From Seiridium cupressi (taxonomy: Eukaryota > Ascomycota > Sordariomycetes > Amphisphaeriales > Sporocadaceae), in assembly GCA_036674765.1 (NCBI GenBank), contig JARVKI010000108.1, positions 1-64,000 on the forward strand: a DNA stretch of 64,000 nucleotides, written 5' to 3'. The notes below the pieces were generated by a model. The model ran no database searches and was not told where the DNA came from. It saw only the letters and a list, made by a program, of their open reading frames with translations. Shown here in pieces: positions 11,343 to 23,026 of this stretch; the stretch's first letter is position 1, and every line of letters begins with the position of its first letter. The position numbers were made by a program, and so were the translations under genes.

Positions 11343-13149
11343 GAACCCAAGCTGATAGATAACGAGAGCACGACTGAGTTCAGGAAAGTGTTGAGTTTTG
11401 GGTGGAAGAATACCCTCGCACAAATTTGGTTTGTGCGATGTTCCGCCGTTGCTGCCTTTTTATTGCAATACATGCCATCTTGACCATCGGAGGGATGAAC
11501 TGGAAAATATGTACAGTAGTCAGTCAACCAATCAGACGGCTCTTTAAGCCCAAACATCTCGTCTTCCGCTCGCTGAAAACTGTACGATATTGGACTGTAG
11601 CCTTCCAACTTCGTGGCTGACGGAGGGCAAGGCCAGACTTTTTGTTTCTTCTCATTCCTTCGCTCCTGGCCATTTTACAATAGAACACTATCGATCACGG
11701 CACCGGACGATGGGGCCCCTCTTAAGTCAATCCGTAGGTAGGTTGTGGTGGCCGGTATTATCTTGCCTAATTTCCGTATAGACTCAGCTCATTCACACTG
11801 GTTGGATTTTGAGCAGCTGGCTCATCGTTGTATATATCACTCCGCCCATAGGCTCGAGGGTATCGACCAAGTTGCATGGCAGCAACCTCCTTGCCCAGCT
11901 GAGCGAGCTATCCCCCAGAAGGACACCGCCTTCGCTGTGAAGTCGTTTTGCTCCACGTATCGATTCTTTGCCTGTTTTATATTCACCGACGGCGAGAAGT
12001 CATCTCGGTCTGTATTTTGTAAGCTGGCGGCAGAAACAGTTTAAAAAAGCCGCTGGCCCATCAGGGTTCATCTAGGTTCCCAGTGAATGATCGCGCCGGT
12101 CAATACCCAGTGGCATGATACAAGGCTGGACTTTTATCCTTTCAATCTTGAGATTCGACTAGTCCCCGAACGGCCTTCCCTAGTAGCATAGCGGTGCTAG
12201 TATGACTGGTCTAGGCGTATCACGAAATGCATCTGGATTTTGTTGTAAGCGGCCAGAGACCCTTCGCGTGGGTTGTAATTACAGTGAACAAACACTGTCA
12301 CAGTCACGTGTTGGTACGACGCTTGATTTGCGATCAAGATAGAAAGCAAGATATGGATTTTGACATGACTTTTGGCGGCACAAACGGCAATAGCTGCCTG
12401 CCACTCTTCCCCCAAATGTAGTGAGTGAGTGGTAAGGTTGAGGTCTATCTCATGGGCTGAATTTGCAGTGTATCTATGGTGACAACCTCTATGGCGACAT
12501 CGTTTGAGTACGATGCTGTTCAAGAACAGAGAAGGACAAAGATTCAAGACAACTCGATGTTCTGAGAAAGTATCAGTAATTTATGACAGAGTGAAGAAAT
12601 CAAGACTCAACACCGCAGGACGAGCGGTGCCAGTCTCTACTTACATGGCCAACCAGCATTTGGCTGTGGTCTTTCAATATTTCTACAAGATGACATGACT
12701 GATCAGCCGCACGGTTTCTCGTCAACAAACACAACAACTAGTCTTGATATGCGGTAATACGCCCTTTTATTCAACAACTCGTTGCCTATTTACATGGTCG
12801 TGTAGAGTTCAGAACCGAAATAAAACCATCGTACACTTCTTTACAATGCACCACCAGAGGACAAGCATATTCGCAGCCTCCAGGCTTCTAGTTGTCTCCC
12901 TCCTCCAGTGCCGCGACTTCGTTGACCTTAATTCAGTAATCAGTGGTAAACGCCATCGCCATGCGTGATGTTATGCTAGTGTACAGTTGGTCTCATAATC
13001 AATTACAAGAGCTTTTGCAGCGTTTCACTGCGGTGCTCTCTTCTTCCATTCTTCATTAACATTGTAAGACGTAGTAATCGTCCTATAGTGCAGTCTAGTA
13101 AGCCGTGAAAGCTTGGCCGTTCGTCTTACGGGGTGCAAGCGCGGCGAGA
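11343..13149. other. Convergent intergenic region
   Basis: About 1.8 kb between the 3' ends of AOS1 and the RGG protein gene. Short frames on both strands have no recognisable features. Nothing else is supported. Confidence 0.5.
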
Positions 13150-16100
13150 TTATTTGGGCGATTCGGTATCTTCGACCGAATCCTCCTTTCGGGAGCCAGC
13201 CCTATTTCGATTCCTCTGGCCATTATTAACTGACCACCCTCTAATGGTCGTCGGGCCGGTGCGAGGGGGAGGCTCGTTAGCCATGTAGTCCTTGATGGCG
13301 CCCTTAGGGTCATAGTTGGATAATCGCAACTCGGTGCCACCGTTCGATGGCCATTGTCGGTTGTAAGGCACAGGTGCCGCGGCTATCTTTCGATACTTGG
13401 CAGCATTCTGACCGTTGTTTGAGGAGACGGAGCCACGTGAGCGCGGTGTGCTTGAAGTCGGTGAGTTCATCGTCAGTGGTTGTCCTGGGGGCCCTGGTGG
13501 CCCGGCAATCCCCTGGGAGAGAGCAGGGGGAGATGGTCCCATCTGAGGCGGCATTGGTGCTAAGGGAGCCTGACCCGGCATGGTAGGCGACAAAGTAGAG
13601 TATGAAGATAAATTTTGAGGCGGAAGAGACTGCTGGCTCGGTATAATGAGTGGAGCAGGAACTGGCGGGCCTTGTCGCGGAGCCATGGACATGATGGGTG
13701 CCTGCTCGTGCACGAAGCTGTGGTGGAATGGACGATGGGTGGTGGATGGGTAGAAGTTTCCCCCATTACCATGCATCATACTTTGAGAATGGTCGTATTC
13801 CTGAGACGGCACGAGCGGCTGGATTCGGGGCGGAGCGGCTGCCAATGTGACTGGCGAAGGAGCATATGGAAGATGTCCATCCATGAAAGTGGCACCTGCA
13901 CCGAGGCCCTTGTCGCGTCTGCTTGGACGAAGTGGTGGAAGAGCCGGACTGGCTTTCCCTGCACTTTGACCCGTGAAAGGGTTGCGTGCCGGTGTAGGTG
14001 GCCGCCCCTCAGCATTCTGCAGCGGCGCAGGCGCAATGATCGGGTAAGAAGGAGCCTGAGTCGGGTTGAGCGCTGTCTGTAAGAATCCAGCCTGGGGTGC
14101 CGGTGGAACCTGTCGAACAGAAGGGTCGATCAGAGTAGCATCATTCATGACACCAGCAGGAGGGCCACGATATCCCTCCGGATCCTCGGAAACATCGGCC
14201 AAGATACTGAGGCCGAAGGTATCAATGGGGTGGTGGCGGATAGGATGATGACGATGGACAGGGGGCGGAATATGTGGACCTGAGCCGAAGACATCTCTGA
14301 CAGCATCATAAGGTCTTGAGGCTCTAGGGTTGGGGATTGGAACCTCGTAGAGTAACTCGTCCTCTTCCAGCTGCGAGGCAGCAGACAGAATTTGTGCCGT
14401 ACCACGCTGGCGCATCAAGTTGGTCCGAATGTCCGTAGCCAAGAAAATTGGTCTCGGCTCTTCGTATCGCTCTTCCATCAGAGTGTCCTCTTCGTCCTCG
14501 AATTCCGATTCACTAATCGCCGCTTGCCTTTCTTCCTCCTCCTGCTGCTTCCTCCGTATCTCTGGAGTACTGATGTCGTCGAGGTCGAATTCCAGTTCCT
14601 GCCTCAGGCTTTCTACCATGACGCCAATCTTATGTTTGCCGCGATCCGCCCTCAGGGCATTGTCCATGAGTTTTGGACGGACTGACCGTGAAGCGTGGAG
14701 AGTGCTGCCGTCTGGCGTAACCACAACGATTGGTCGACACGTGTCAACATGCTCGTTGGGAGGCTCTAGTTCGTTGACGGAGTCTGGAAGGAAGAATCCA
14801 AACTTGGGGTGGAGCTTATGTTTCTTGACGAGTTTGGGGTCCAGGTCGCCATCTTTGTAGTCGAGAACATTATAGTGGACGATGGTCTGATCAAGATGCC
14901 AAGCGCGGGAGTTGGGTTGGTTGAGGAATCTGCCGCGACTATTCTTCGTAGCCTTGCGGGTAGAATCATTAGTGGAGTCCCGGAAGCCAATGTCATCGTT
15001 TTCAAAATCGAACACACATGGGGTGACGATACGATTGTTGGCCTTTGGACCTCTCTTATAGACTGTCCTGACCCCCCACTGATCAGGCTCTGAGGCGCCG
15101 GTGGGTAAATCAGGGAGGTCCTTCTCCTTCTTTGCAGCATTGCCACTTTCTTGTGACGACTCTGGCGACAACCCTTCTTCGAGAGGAGTCGGTGACGGTG
15201 CATTTGATTCCGGCTCGCCATCTGGTTCAGTCTGCGCACTAAGCAGACCTCCGATGTGGCGTGGGCGAGGAGTCGATGCATCTCCGCCAACGTCCTCCCG
15301 TGAGCGAGCAAGAGAGGAACCAAGGAGCTTCTTCGACTCTGGCTGACCGTCAAGCACATCCTCTGCCTTCCGTTTAGGGCCAGGCTTTGGCTTACGCCCT
15401 AGAGTACTCCTGAGCGCTGACGTCTTGCCCTCGTTGAGTAGATGAGGATACGGTACTTCATGCCCTTTGGTGGGATGATGGTATACATATGGCCCTTGGT
15501 CCTTGGCCACTGCATCCGGCTTCTGTACGAAAGTGTACGAGGACGGGATCTGATGGGAATTAGCACGTCATGTGATTAGGCTTGAACAAGAATGGCAACC
15601 CACATTTGTGCCATAGTCGTCACGTCTAAGCTCTGTTAGAATACTAATTCTGTTGAGCACGCCGTCAAGGAACTCGTCAGTCTTATAATCAAAACCATTC
15701 TTGAAGTCAATGTTAGTAATGCAAGGACATGGTAAATTTGCCGCGTGACAGAAATGTGAGGTAAAACTGACGGTGAATTTTTCGCGAGAGATTTCGTCCT
15801 CTAGCTCCTGTTTGGTACTGATGGTCTGCAATCTCAAGCGCTCCTCGGACTCTAGGCGTTGAAGGGTGGCGTCAAGCCTGTCATCGAGCTCGTTCTGAAT
15901 AGCTGAGTATTCAGGCACCTGAGTGTGAAACTCGGGATCCTCAATCATCTGATTGAGTGTGTGCTCAGCGAGCTTCTCTAGAGCTGGCTTCATAGCGGAT
16001 GAGACGTCCGAGTACATGTCTCGCAGTTCTTTCGAGCGTTCATATGCAGCCTGGACGCGTGGGTGGTCGTACGTCTTGTTGCGGCCACGGCCCCTGCCAC

Positions 16101-16251
16101 GATTACCTCCGCGTTTGGCAATTGTGGTTTTGCGCCCAAGAGCTTTCCGGCCGCCGCCTCGACCTGCGAAGCCTCTGCTACGGTAGCCACCTCTGCCAGG
16201 TCTGGCAGGGCTGGGAGCGGGCGAACCGTCTGCTTGAGCGTGTTCATCCAT
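13150..16251 (-). CDS. Large RGG-box nuclear-type protein, function unknown
   Basis: Three exons (15772-16251, 15604-15699, 13150-15549) give 991 residues from the ATG at 16251. The first about 60 residues are a Gly/Arg-rich tract (GRGGYRSRGFAGRGGGRK and GGNRGRGRGRN), typical of RNA- or chromatin-associated proteins. Residues about 60-200 form a conserved charged helical region (HPRVQAAYERSKELRDMYSD, then GFDYKTDEFLDGVLNRISIL). A conserved block follows the last intron (GPYVYHHPTKGHEVPYPHLL). A second conserved block is WHLDQTIVHYNVLDYKDGDL with HPKFGFFLPD. The C-terminal 400 residues are Pro/Gln/Ser-rich and look disordered. Donors are GTCAGT and GTGGGT. Intron 1 is 72 bases and stop-free, so its retention would keep the frame. 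Composition suggests a chromatin or RNA-processing subunit, but I cannot name the family. Confidence 0.85.
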
Positions 16252-18327
16252 GATGACGGCTCATGCAAGCGCGAAGTGTTAGTGGCTCTTATGGCAGAAG
16301 AGCGATACTTGGTAAAAGCCAGTTGTAACGGCGCAGATGAAGCAGACAAGGCAGGTCTGAGAGGGAAGTGATGGAAGAATACCGCACGCAAAGCAGATGG
16401 TCTGGAAGGATGCAGAAAGATTGCGTTGTGGTATGAAAGGGTCAAGTGAGAGCCAGGAGGTGGAATTTTGGCTCGGTTATTGCGACTTTGACGCAGGCGA
16501 CAAGAGATGAGAACAATCGCAGCAGAAGGCCGACAATCCAATGAGATGCAGTACTATGCCGCAGATATTATCCCACGCGTGACGATGGGCGAACAATAGG
16601 CATGAAGATGCCTCTACCGTGAGTTTTTCTGAGCCAGACAACAATTACAGCCAGCGCCTCACCTTCCCCAAATCAGTAGTCACGCTTTTTCGCAAGTCCA
16701 AGACCAAGCTGCGCCCTGATTGGCCCGCCGGCTGCGATGGGGGGGGCACAGGCCAGCTGATGTAGCTCATACCTCGAAAAATTGGCACAAACGGCTTGCG
16801 GCGCTGACAATCAACACAATGGCATAATCGCCGCATCCAATTCATTCATTCTTCTACAGCTGTCTCCGTTATGCTACTGACTGCCAACCAGAGTCTTTCG
16901 TCAATACCAATCCCTTTGAACCGGGTGTAAAGCGATACTGTGTCGATTGTCAGATGCAGACATTTCCTTCAGCCACGTAGTAATCCGCAGTGGCAAGAAA
17001 TCCCTAGCAGAACGCCGCGCCGCCCGGATGTCAAGGAATCCTCCCAATACTTGTATGCTAGACTCGAATGATAGAATGCTGAGATGGGTAATCTACTCAT
17101 CCTACCATGCAGCTCGTTTCTCGAATCTTCTTGCTGTCTATTCAATCATTGTGTGCCAAGGCTGTGCGGAAGAGACCAATAACCGGTCTAGAAACCACTG
17201 CGGTCATTGAGTTGGTAACTCGGAGTCCGGTATGTAACGCTGTGTGAATGCAGTGGTATGCCTGCCCTCAAGCGAGATCAAGCCACCATAGCCCGGACAT
17301 GCGGAGTTCGACTGGATTTCGATGCACAAGATTTGCTTGAGTCTCAAGCTCTACTCCCATTGATTTTGAATGACATTCTGTCAGTCCCTGAACCGGTGTC
17401 GTGTCGGTTCCCCTGTGTAAGACAGGCGGCTTGGATGTAAGGCGCTCTAAAAAGTTAGTGTCAACGTGTCAAGACAAAGCTGCGCCGTCCAGCACGGCCA
17501 ATGCATACGTAACGTAAGCACAATATAAGACAGTGGTCCAGCAATTCAGTAGCGAAGCGTTTGACAGTGACCTGCTTGCAGATCGACCTAAGGTTAGCTT
17601 ATTCGATTCAGCTGATGATGGGATTTATTAACAGCGAGGTCAGCCGCGGCCAACTTACACGATCCAATGAGAGAGAGTAAAGAATGGAGTACATGGCAGA
17701 CACGGAATATACATGTACCTAGCGAGAGCCAACGACAAAAGCTGTCTGCCACTTGGTTATATAGAACTGATTGGCAGCGCTGGCATAGTCTTGTTTCTTA
17801 TTACCCATTTGGTTGGTTCCAATTAAACGATTTACCTTCCGAGCGCAGAATGTGAATGTTCGACAACACCTGGGTATCTCTTACGGGCACTGTATTGCAA
17901 GGAGGTCGTAAACTAGTCCCCCGAAGCCCGATGCTTCGGGAAGCGAGCACAAAGGGTTGTACCCGGTACCTCGCTTCACTGGCTAGCAAAATTCCCACTT
18001 TAAGCGTCTCGTCTGAGATGAGCGATCCGCAGCCCCTGTCCAATGCTATTCGCTGCTCTATATCCGGAATAGCCCACCCGCATATTCGTCGAGCCCCGGG
18101 GGGCCCTGGCTCAATTAAGTGGGACAACAGTTGCAGATGCATGCAGTATGGCGAACTGCCAAAATTTTGGCCGACGAGCGAATCCACAAGCACATCGTCA
18201 ACGTCGTCGCATAGCTACCACAGCAGCCAGCGGTCTTGCCGTCGCCCTGCACACAGGCGCCGTCGAGCTTCCCAAGAAGGTCCCGACAACTATGCTGGTG
18301 TAGCGTTTCCCCCCGCCGTAGCCAACA
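16252..18327. promoter_or_regulatory. Divergent intergenic region
   Basis: About 2 kb between the leftward RGG protein gene and rightward BMT5. It must contain both promoters. A long frame that overlaps the BMT5 5' end lacks family features and was not accepted. Confidence 0.45.
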
Positions 18328-19221
18328 ATGGGGAAGCGCCGCAAGCTGTCGCAAAAGGGCCCGTCGCATGCGCCCAAGGGTGGAGGTGGGAAAGCGCAAC
18401 ACAAGAGCACGCCTGGCCACAAGCCGCAGAGCGCAGGAAACCCCAGGAACAATTCGAAGACATCCGCTGGTACACACAAGCAGCAGCAGCAGCAGCAGCA
18501 GCACTCCGAACCGACGATACCATTTGCGCCAGAAGACAAAATCCTGCTAGTCGGCGACGGCGATCTCAGCTTTGCTGCTTCCCTGATCGAACACCACTAC
18601 TGCGCCGATGTGACCGCCACCGTACTGGAACAGAGCCTGGGAGAGCTGCAAGAGAAGTATCCCCATGTAGGCGAGAACGTTGCCAAGATCGAGGCCGAAT
18701 ACGGCCGGGTCATGTACGGTGTCGATGCTACCAAGATGGGACCTTACACGGACAGGAAGGGTAAGGACGGCGCCGGTGTTATGGACAGGATTTTCTTCAA
18801 CTTCCCCCACGTGGGCGGCAAGAGCACCGATGTCAACCGTCAGGTGCGTTACAATCAGGAGCTGCTGGTGTCATTCTTCCAGCGCGCAATGATGTCACTT
18901 GCACCAGGCGGCAGCATCATCGTGACCTTGTTTGAGGGCGAGCCGTACACGCTTTGGAATATACGAGATCTGGGTCGGCATTCAGGACTACAGGTTGATC
19001 AAAGCTTCAGATTTCAGGCCAGCGCGTACCCGGGTTATCATCATGCAAGAACTCTGGGTGTGGTGAGAAACAAGGAAGGTGAGATCGGTGGGGGCTGGAA
19101 AGGAGAAGACCGCGCCGCGAGGAGCTATGTCTTTGTTCGAAAGGACGAGACACCCAAGAAAGCCCCGCGGAAGAGCAAGAAGCGCTCCAGGGATGACGAC
19201 GAATCCTCGGATGACGATTAG
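18328..19221 (+). CDS. BMT5: 25S rRNA (uridine-N3)-methyltransferase, BMT5-like
   Basis: Bmt5 enzymes methylate a uridine of large-subunit rRNA in the nucleolus using S-adenosylmethionine. One exon encodes 297 residues from an ATG in good context (CAACAATGG). The Rossmann-like domain (DUF2431) opens with ILLVGDGDLSFAASL near residue 72, the SAM-binding loop. The family signature FFNFPHVGGKSTDVNRQVRYN follows near residue 152 (first 20 residues are FFNFPHVGGKSTDVNRQVRY). A later strand pair contains GGSIIVTLFEGEPYTLWNI. Basic tails at both ends (GKRRKLSQ; APRKSKKRSRDDDE) suit nucleolar localisation. A seven-unit CAG tract encodes a short poly-Gln at about residues 52-58, just before the fold. 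The family assignment is strong. Confidence 0.93.
   Translation: MGKRRKLSQKGPSHAPKGGGGKAQHKSTPGHKPQSAGNPRNNSKTSAGTHKQQQQQQQHSEPTIPFAPEDKILLVGDGDLSFAASLIEHHYCADVTATVLEQSLGELQEKYPHVGENVAKIEAEYGRVMYGVDATKMGPYTDRKGKDGAGVMDRIFFNFPHVGGKSTDVNRQVRYNQELLVSFFQRAMMSLAPGGSIIVTLFEGEPYTLWNIRDLGRHSGLQVDQSFRFQASAYPGYHHARTLGVVRNKEGEIGGGWKGEDRAARSYVFVRKDETPKKAPRKSKKRSRDDDESSDDD
18481..18501 (+). repeat. (CAG)7 microsatellite inside BMT5
   Basis: Seven perfect CAG units encode glutamines in the linker before the methyltransferase domain. Such tracts change length readily by slippage, and here a length change would stay in frame and outside the fold. Confidence 0.95.
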
Positions 19222-21946
19222 CTCTCAAACCGTACTGGATAGATGGAATTTGTTACTGGTCGAGGCACCATACTTGGTGAATGCAGAAACCTCGTGGTTG
19301 AATGGTCGAAAGATCGACTTCTATGACGGGGTCGAATTTCAATATGGCCCCCTCGACAGGAAAGCGGCATTTAGTACCCCAGAGCCTTATAGGAAGCATC
19401 GAAGAATGGGTTGCTGTAAATCGTCCAAATACTCCAAGGGTTATCAGCGATCATCGTTGTTCCATGCTGTGAGCTAAGGCTGCTATCCTAGCTCTCAGGA
19501 ACACATCTTTGGCCTGCAAAGGCCGCGTTGGTGTGCTCAATGACCGATTAGGATAATCGACCTATACGAATGGTTAACGGGGGCCTGAAGTGGCCTGTTA
19601 TGCAGAAACTGATCAGATATTGTCAGAAGCAACTCATGTAAATGCCTCTCTGCGCAGGTCGAGTGCATCGAGCTATCAGACCAGCCTGGATGCTCAGATA
19701 TGGGATATCTTACAGATATTTGGTGGGAAGGACGTTGATGAGATGTCTCTATAAAAGGCTTCGTTATTCAGTGATGAACTGTCCACGGCCGACAGGGAAT
19801 GCTGGGATATGGGGTCAATTCAAGGACTAGAAAGATGCATCGCGCAGTCATCTATACGCTGGACTTGTAAGCTATAATACTTGATTCTAGATGAAGCGAC
19901 TGATCATCCCGGCGCGCAGACAGTCCGGCAATGTCAGGTGTAGTGGTAACAGAATGTTATAAGAAGCTCAAGCAATATAGTATTAGTGGTATGACCCCTT
20001 GTCTGGTTATACCCTAGAACACTTGAACATATGTGGCTTTTAACAATTCAAATACAAAGTAAACATAGGTATGTATATATAAGCAATATAATTACACTCA
20101 CCTATAGAAATACCGCACTCCTAAGTTTCATAGCATTTAATTACTCCCTGTCCTGGCTACTCCTTTCCGTTCAGCTTCATCCCTTCTCTTGATTTGCTCA
20201 ACCTCCATCTTCTTATTCCGTCGAACAGGCCAGAACATTATCGAAAACCTTGTTATGCTTCGTAATCCTCGCTTTAGGTTCAGCCATGAATGCATCGAAT
20301 TAGACATTGGTCACAAAACTTCTCGCAGTTGTTCTCGGCCTTATTCCTATTGACGCCGTGAAAGTCTGAATGAATGCTACCACTATACTTGGGTTCTAGT
20401 AATTGGCTTGCTTATCCATCAACATCATCAAACTCGACCAGGCCCTTGGCAACGTCCTGCTCACATGTTAAATTTCATCTTCCTTTCTCTGCTCATTGCA
20501 CCAAGTTGGCAGCTATTGCTAGCCAGTCCTCAGATGATTCTCAAAGCAATCCAGCACACCGGATTTGATCTTCAATATCTCATCATCTTTCCGCATCTCC
20601 CCGAGCTCCTTTGTGAACCAATGTCTTGATCCACTTCAACTAATATTTCGTAATGTAGAAGGAATGCTACTTCTCATCAGGGATTGGGCGGATTGGTCAA
20701 ATTCGGTACATGCTACGATTTCCAGACATCATCAATGCGCTGAACTTGACACATCACTTCTTCGGGCTGCGTAGATACCTTTGCTACATCACAGTGCAAA
20801 TAACGCAATATCTGGCAAGATAGGTGGCACGAGCATAAACTCTGGAATGCTGCGAGCCGCCAATATGATAAGGTTCTCCTCCACCTTTTTAAAGGCCTAT
20901 GACGCCTGATTTCCGAACCACAACAGGTCATGGTGTTCTACAAGCACGCATACCTAGCTACAATATACAGTACTACCGTAGGTTGGTACGAGCCAAGCTC
21001 AAGTGCGTGAGCATGTTAGAAGTTATCATCTAAGATAAGCGCTGTACTAACTTCTCGTAATAACCTCTCAAATCATTGTCAAATTGCTATAAATATGAAA
21101 TGTGTGTTGGAAGTTTTCATGTGTGGACCAAAGAAGAGACGAAGTCTCGGGATGAGCTCATTGTTGAAGGATGGCACAGGGGGTGACGACTTGTTTTATC
21201 TAACAATTTTGAATGTGGAAAATGTATTCTGTAGGTTCACTAGCCCTTGAGTGAGTCTCTGTAACGAACTTTAGGTCCTGCTCCGCAGATTGCCAAACCA
21301 GCACCAAAGCCACATGCCCACTACCGTAGGTGACAAATTGTGGAGCTGAAGCCGAAGACCACACGGATAGCTGAAGTCTGCCATGTTAGCTAGCGAGCCT
21401 TGCTATTACAACATGGACTGATTAATGAAGCATCATCTATCTAGGAGGCACCGAATAGTGCAGCTCAATGTTTGCCCATTTTCGGTGGAGTTTTGAGGTT
21501 ATCACCACCAGATTGGCTCCATAGCCGTGATGCCCCCTCATTGGAACGCTTAGTGCATCTAGGCGTCGGCACGGCTCCGAGTCCAAGGCTGGCGGCTGCG
21601 GGATATTTCCATCGGATGTGCGATCCCGAAGCCAGACCGATAGCCCTGGAGTCGAGTAAGCAACCGTATGCCGTAAAGTAGAGCATGCGATACGGGATCT
21701 TATCTGAAAACCGTTGCATGGCTGACCAATTGGTGGCCTGATTTTGCGAGGAGGCTGCCGAAGATAACCACCATGCCAATGCCCAAGTATTGGATGCACC
21801 GATATAGGCCATGTATAAAAGTAGATCGTGATATAAGACCACCAAGGTAGCCTACGATGATAACCTGCTAAGCGACATTTCATTCCATCCAAGCGTGTTG
21901 CTCTTTCTCCGTACTGTTGCTCTCTAGATCCTCAAAGTCAGCAAAA
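19222..21946. other. Gene-poor, partly AT-rich intergenic region
   Basis: About 2.7 kb with no supported gene. From about 19,850 the sequence becomes AT-rich with many TA steps and only short frames, as in decayed repeat DNA. The last 150 bases contain the likely promoter of the RutA-like gene. Confidence 0.5.
21814..21821 (+). promoter_or_regulatory. TATA box of the RutA-like gene
   Basis: TATAAAAG lies 133 bases before the ATG at 21947, a plausible core-promoter position in a filamentous fungus with a short leader. No other feature nearby explains it. Confidence 0.55.
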
Positions 21947-23026
21947 ATGGCCCCTATCGATATTGGTGTTTTCATCCCCATTGGCAACAATGGTTGGCTG
22001 ATCTCAACCACATCTCCGCAGTACATGCCCAGTTTTGAGCTGAACAAGCAGATCGTGACCAAGGCGGAGAAGTACAACTTTGACTTCGCCCTGTCCATGA
22101 TCAAGCTGCGTGGTTTCGGGGGCAAGTCTGAATTCTGGGACCACAACCTCGAGTCTTTCACACTCATGTCAGCGCTGGCCGCCGTCACCTCCAAAATCAA
22201 GCTTTTTGCCTCTACCGCCGTCTTGACGCTACCTCCAGCTCTGGTCGCCCGTATGGCGGCCACCATCGACTCGGTTGCGCCTGGTCGCTTCGGTGTCAAC
22301 ATCGTCACTGGCTGGCAGAGCGCCGAGTACACGCAGATGGACCTATGGCCGGGTGATGCCTACTTCGGCTATCGATACGACTATGCCACGGAATACGTGC
22401 AGGTGATGAAGGACCTGTGGAAGGATGGCGTCTCCAACTTCAAGGGCAAGCATTTCAAGATGGAGGATTGCAAGCTGTCCCCCAAACCATCGGGCGACGT
22501 CAAGATTGTCGCTGCTGGCCAATCCGGCCGTGGCGTCGAGTTTGCCTCCAACTACGCCGACTTCAACTTCGCCATGGGCACAGGCATCAACACGCCCGTC
22601 GCCTACAAGGACGCCACCAGCCGTCTTGTCGAAGCCGCCGCCCAGACGGGCCGAGATGTCGGCTCTTACGTTCTTTTCATGGTCATCGCTGACGAGACAG
22701 ACGAGAAGGCGCAGGCCAAGTGGAAGCTGTACAATGACGGCGTCGATCACGATGCTCTGTCGTGGATGAGCAACCAGAGCTCCAAGGACACTAGCGCCGA
22801 TGCCAACTCTACCGCCAAGAACATCGCATTGCCCGAGGGTGCGGTCAACTTGAACATGGGCACGCTCGTTGGATCGTACGAGACAGTGGCACGTATGCTG
22901 GATGAGGCGGCCTCCGTTCCAGGGACCAAGGGCATTATGATGACCTTTGACGATTTCCTGGTGGGCCTGGACGCTTTCGGCGAGAAGATTCAACCGTTGA
23001 TGGAGAGCAGAGAGGGGAAATGCTAG
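21947..23026 (+). CDS. Flavin-dependent monooxygenase, RutA-like (luciferase-like family)
   Basis: One exon encodes 359 residues. The start is ATG 21947, in the context GCAAAAATGG. The protein reads almost like bacterial pyrimidine monooxygenase RutA, which opens the uracil ring using FMNH2 and O2. Shared segments include [85 protein letters not shown] and MGTLVGSY. These span the whole bacterial-luciferase-like barrel, so the enzyme appears intact. The substrate in this fungus is inferred, not shown, because no other rut-type gene lies nearby. There is no intron, and an AT-rich gene-poor tract surrounds the gene. Together with the close bacterial resemblance this suggests horizontal acquisition, though RutA-like genes may be widespread in fungi. 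Confidence 0.9.
   Translation: MAPIDIGVFIPIGNNGWLISTTSPQYMPSFELNKQIVTKAEKYNFDFALSMIKLRGFGGKSEFWDHNLESFTLMSALAAVTSKIKLFASTAVLTLPPALVARMAATIDSVAPGRFGVNIVTGWQSAEYTQMDLWPGDAYFGYRYDYATEYVQVMKDLWKDGVSNFKGKHFKMEDCKLSPKPSGDVKIVAAGQSGRGVEFASNYADFNFAMGTGINTPVAYKDATSRLVEAAAQTGRDVGSYVLFMVIADETDEKAQAKWKLYNDGVDHDALSWMSNQSSKDTSADANSTAKNIALPEGAVNLNMGTLVGSYETVARMLDEAASVPGTKGIMMTFDDFLVGLDAFGEKIQPLMESREGKC

Noticed and set aside
17856..18764. A 302-codon frame overlapping the start of BMT5
   Set aside because: It runs in another frame across the BMT5 start, shows no family features, and is dominated by low-complexity Arg/Ala/Gln sequence. BMT5 is unambiguous.
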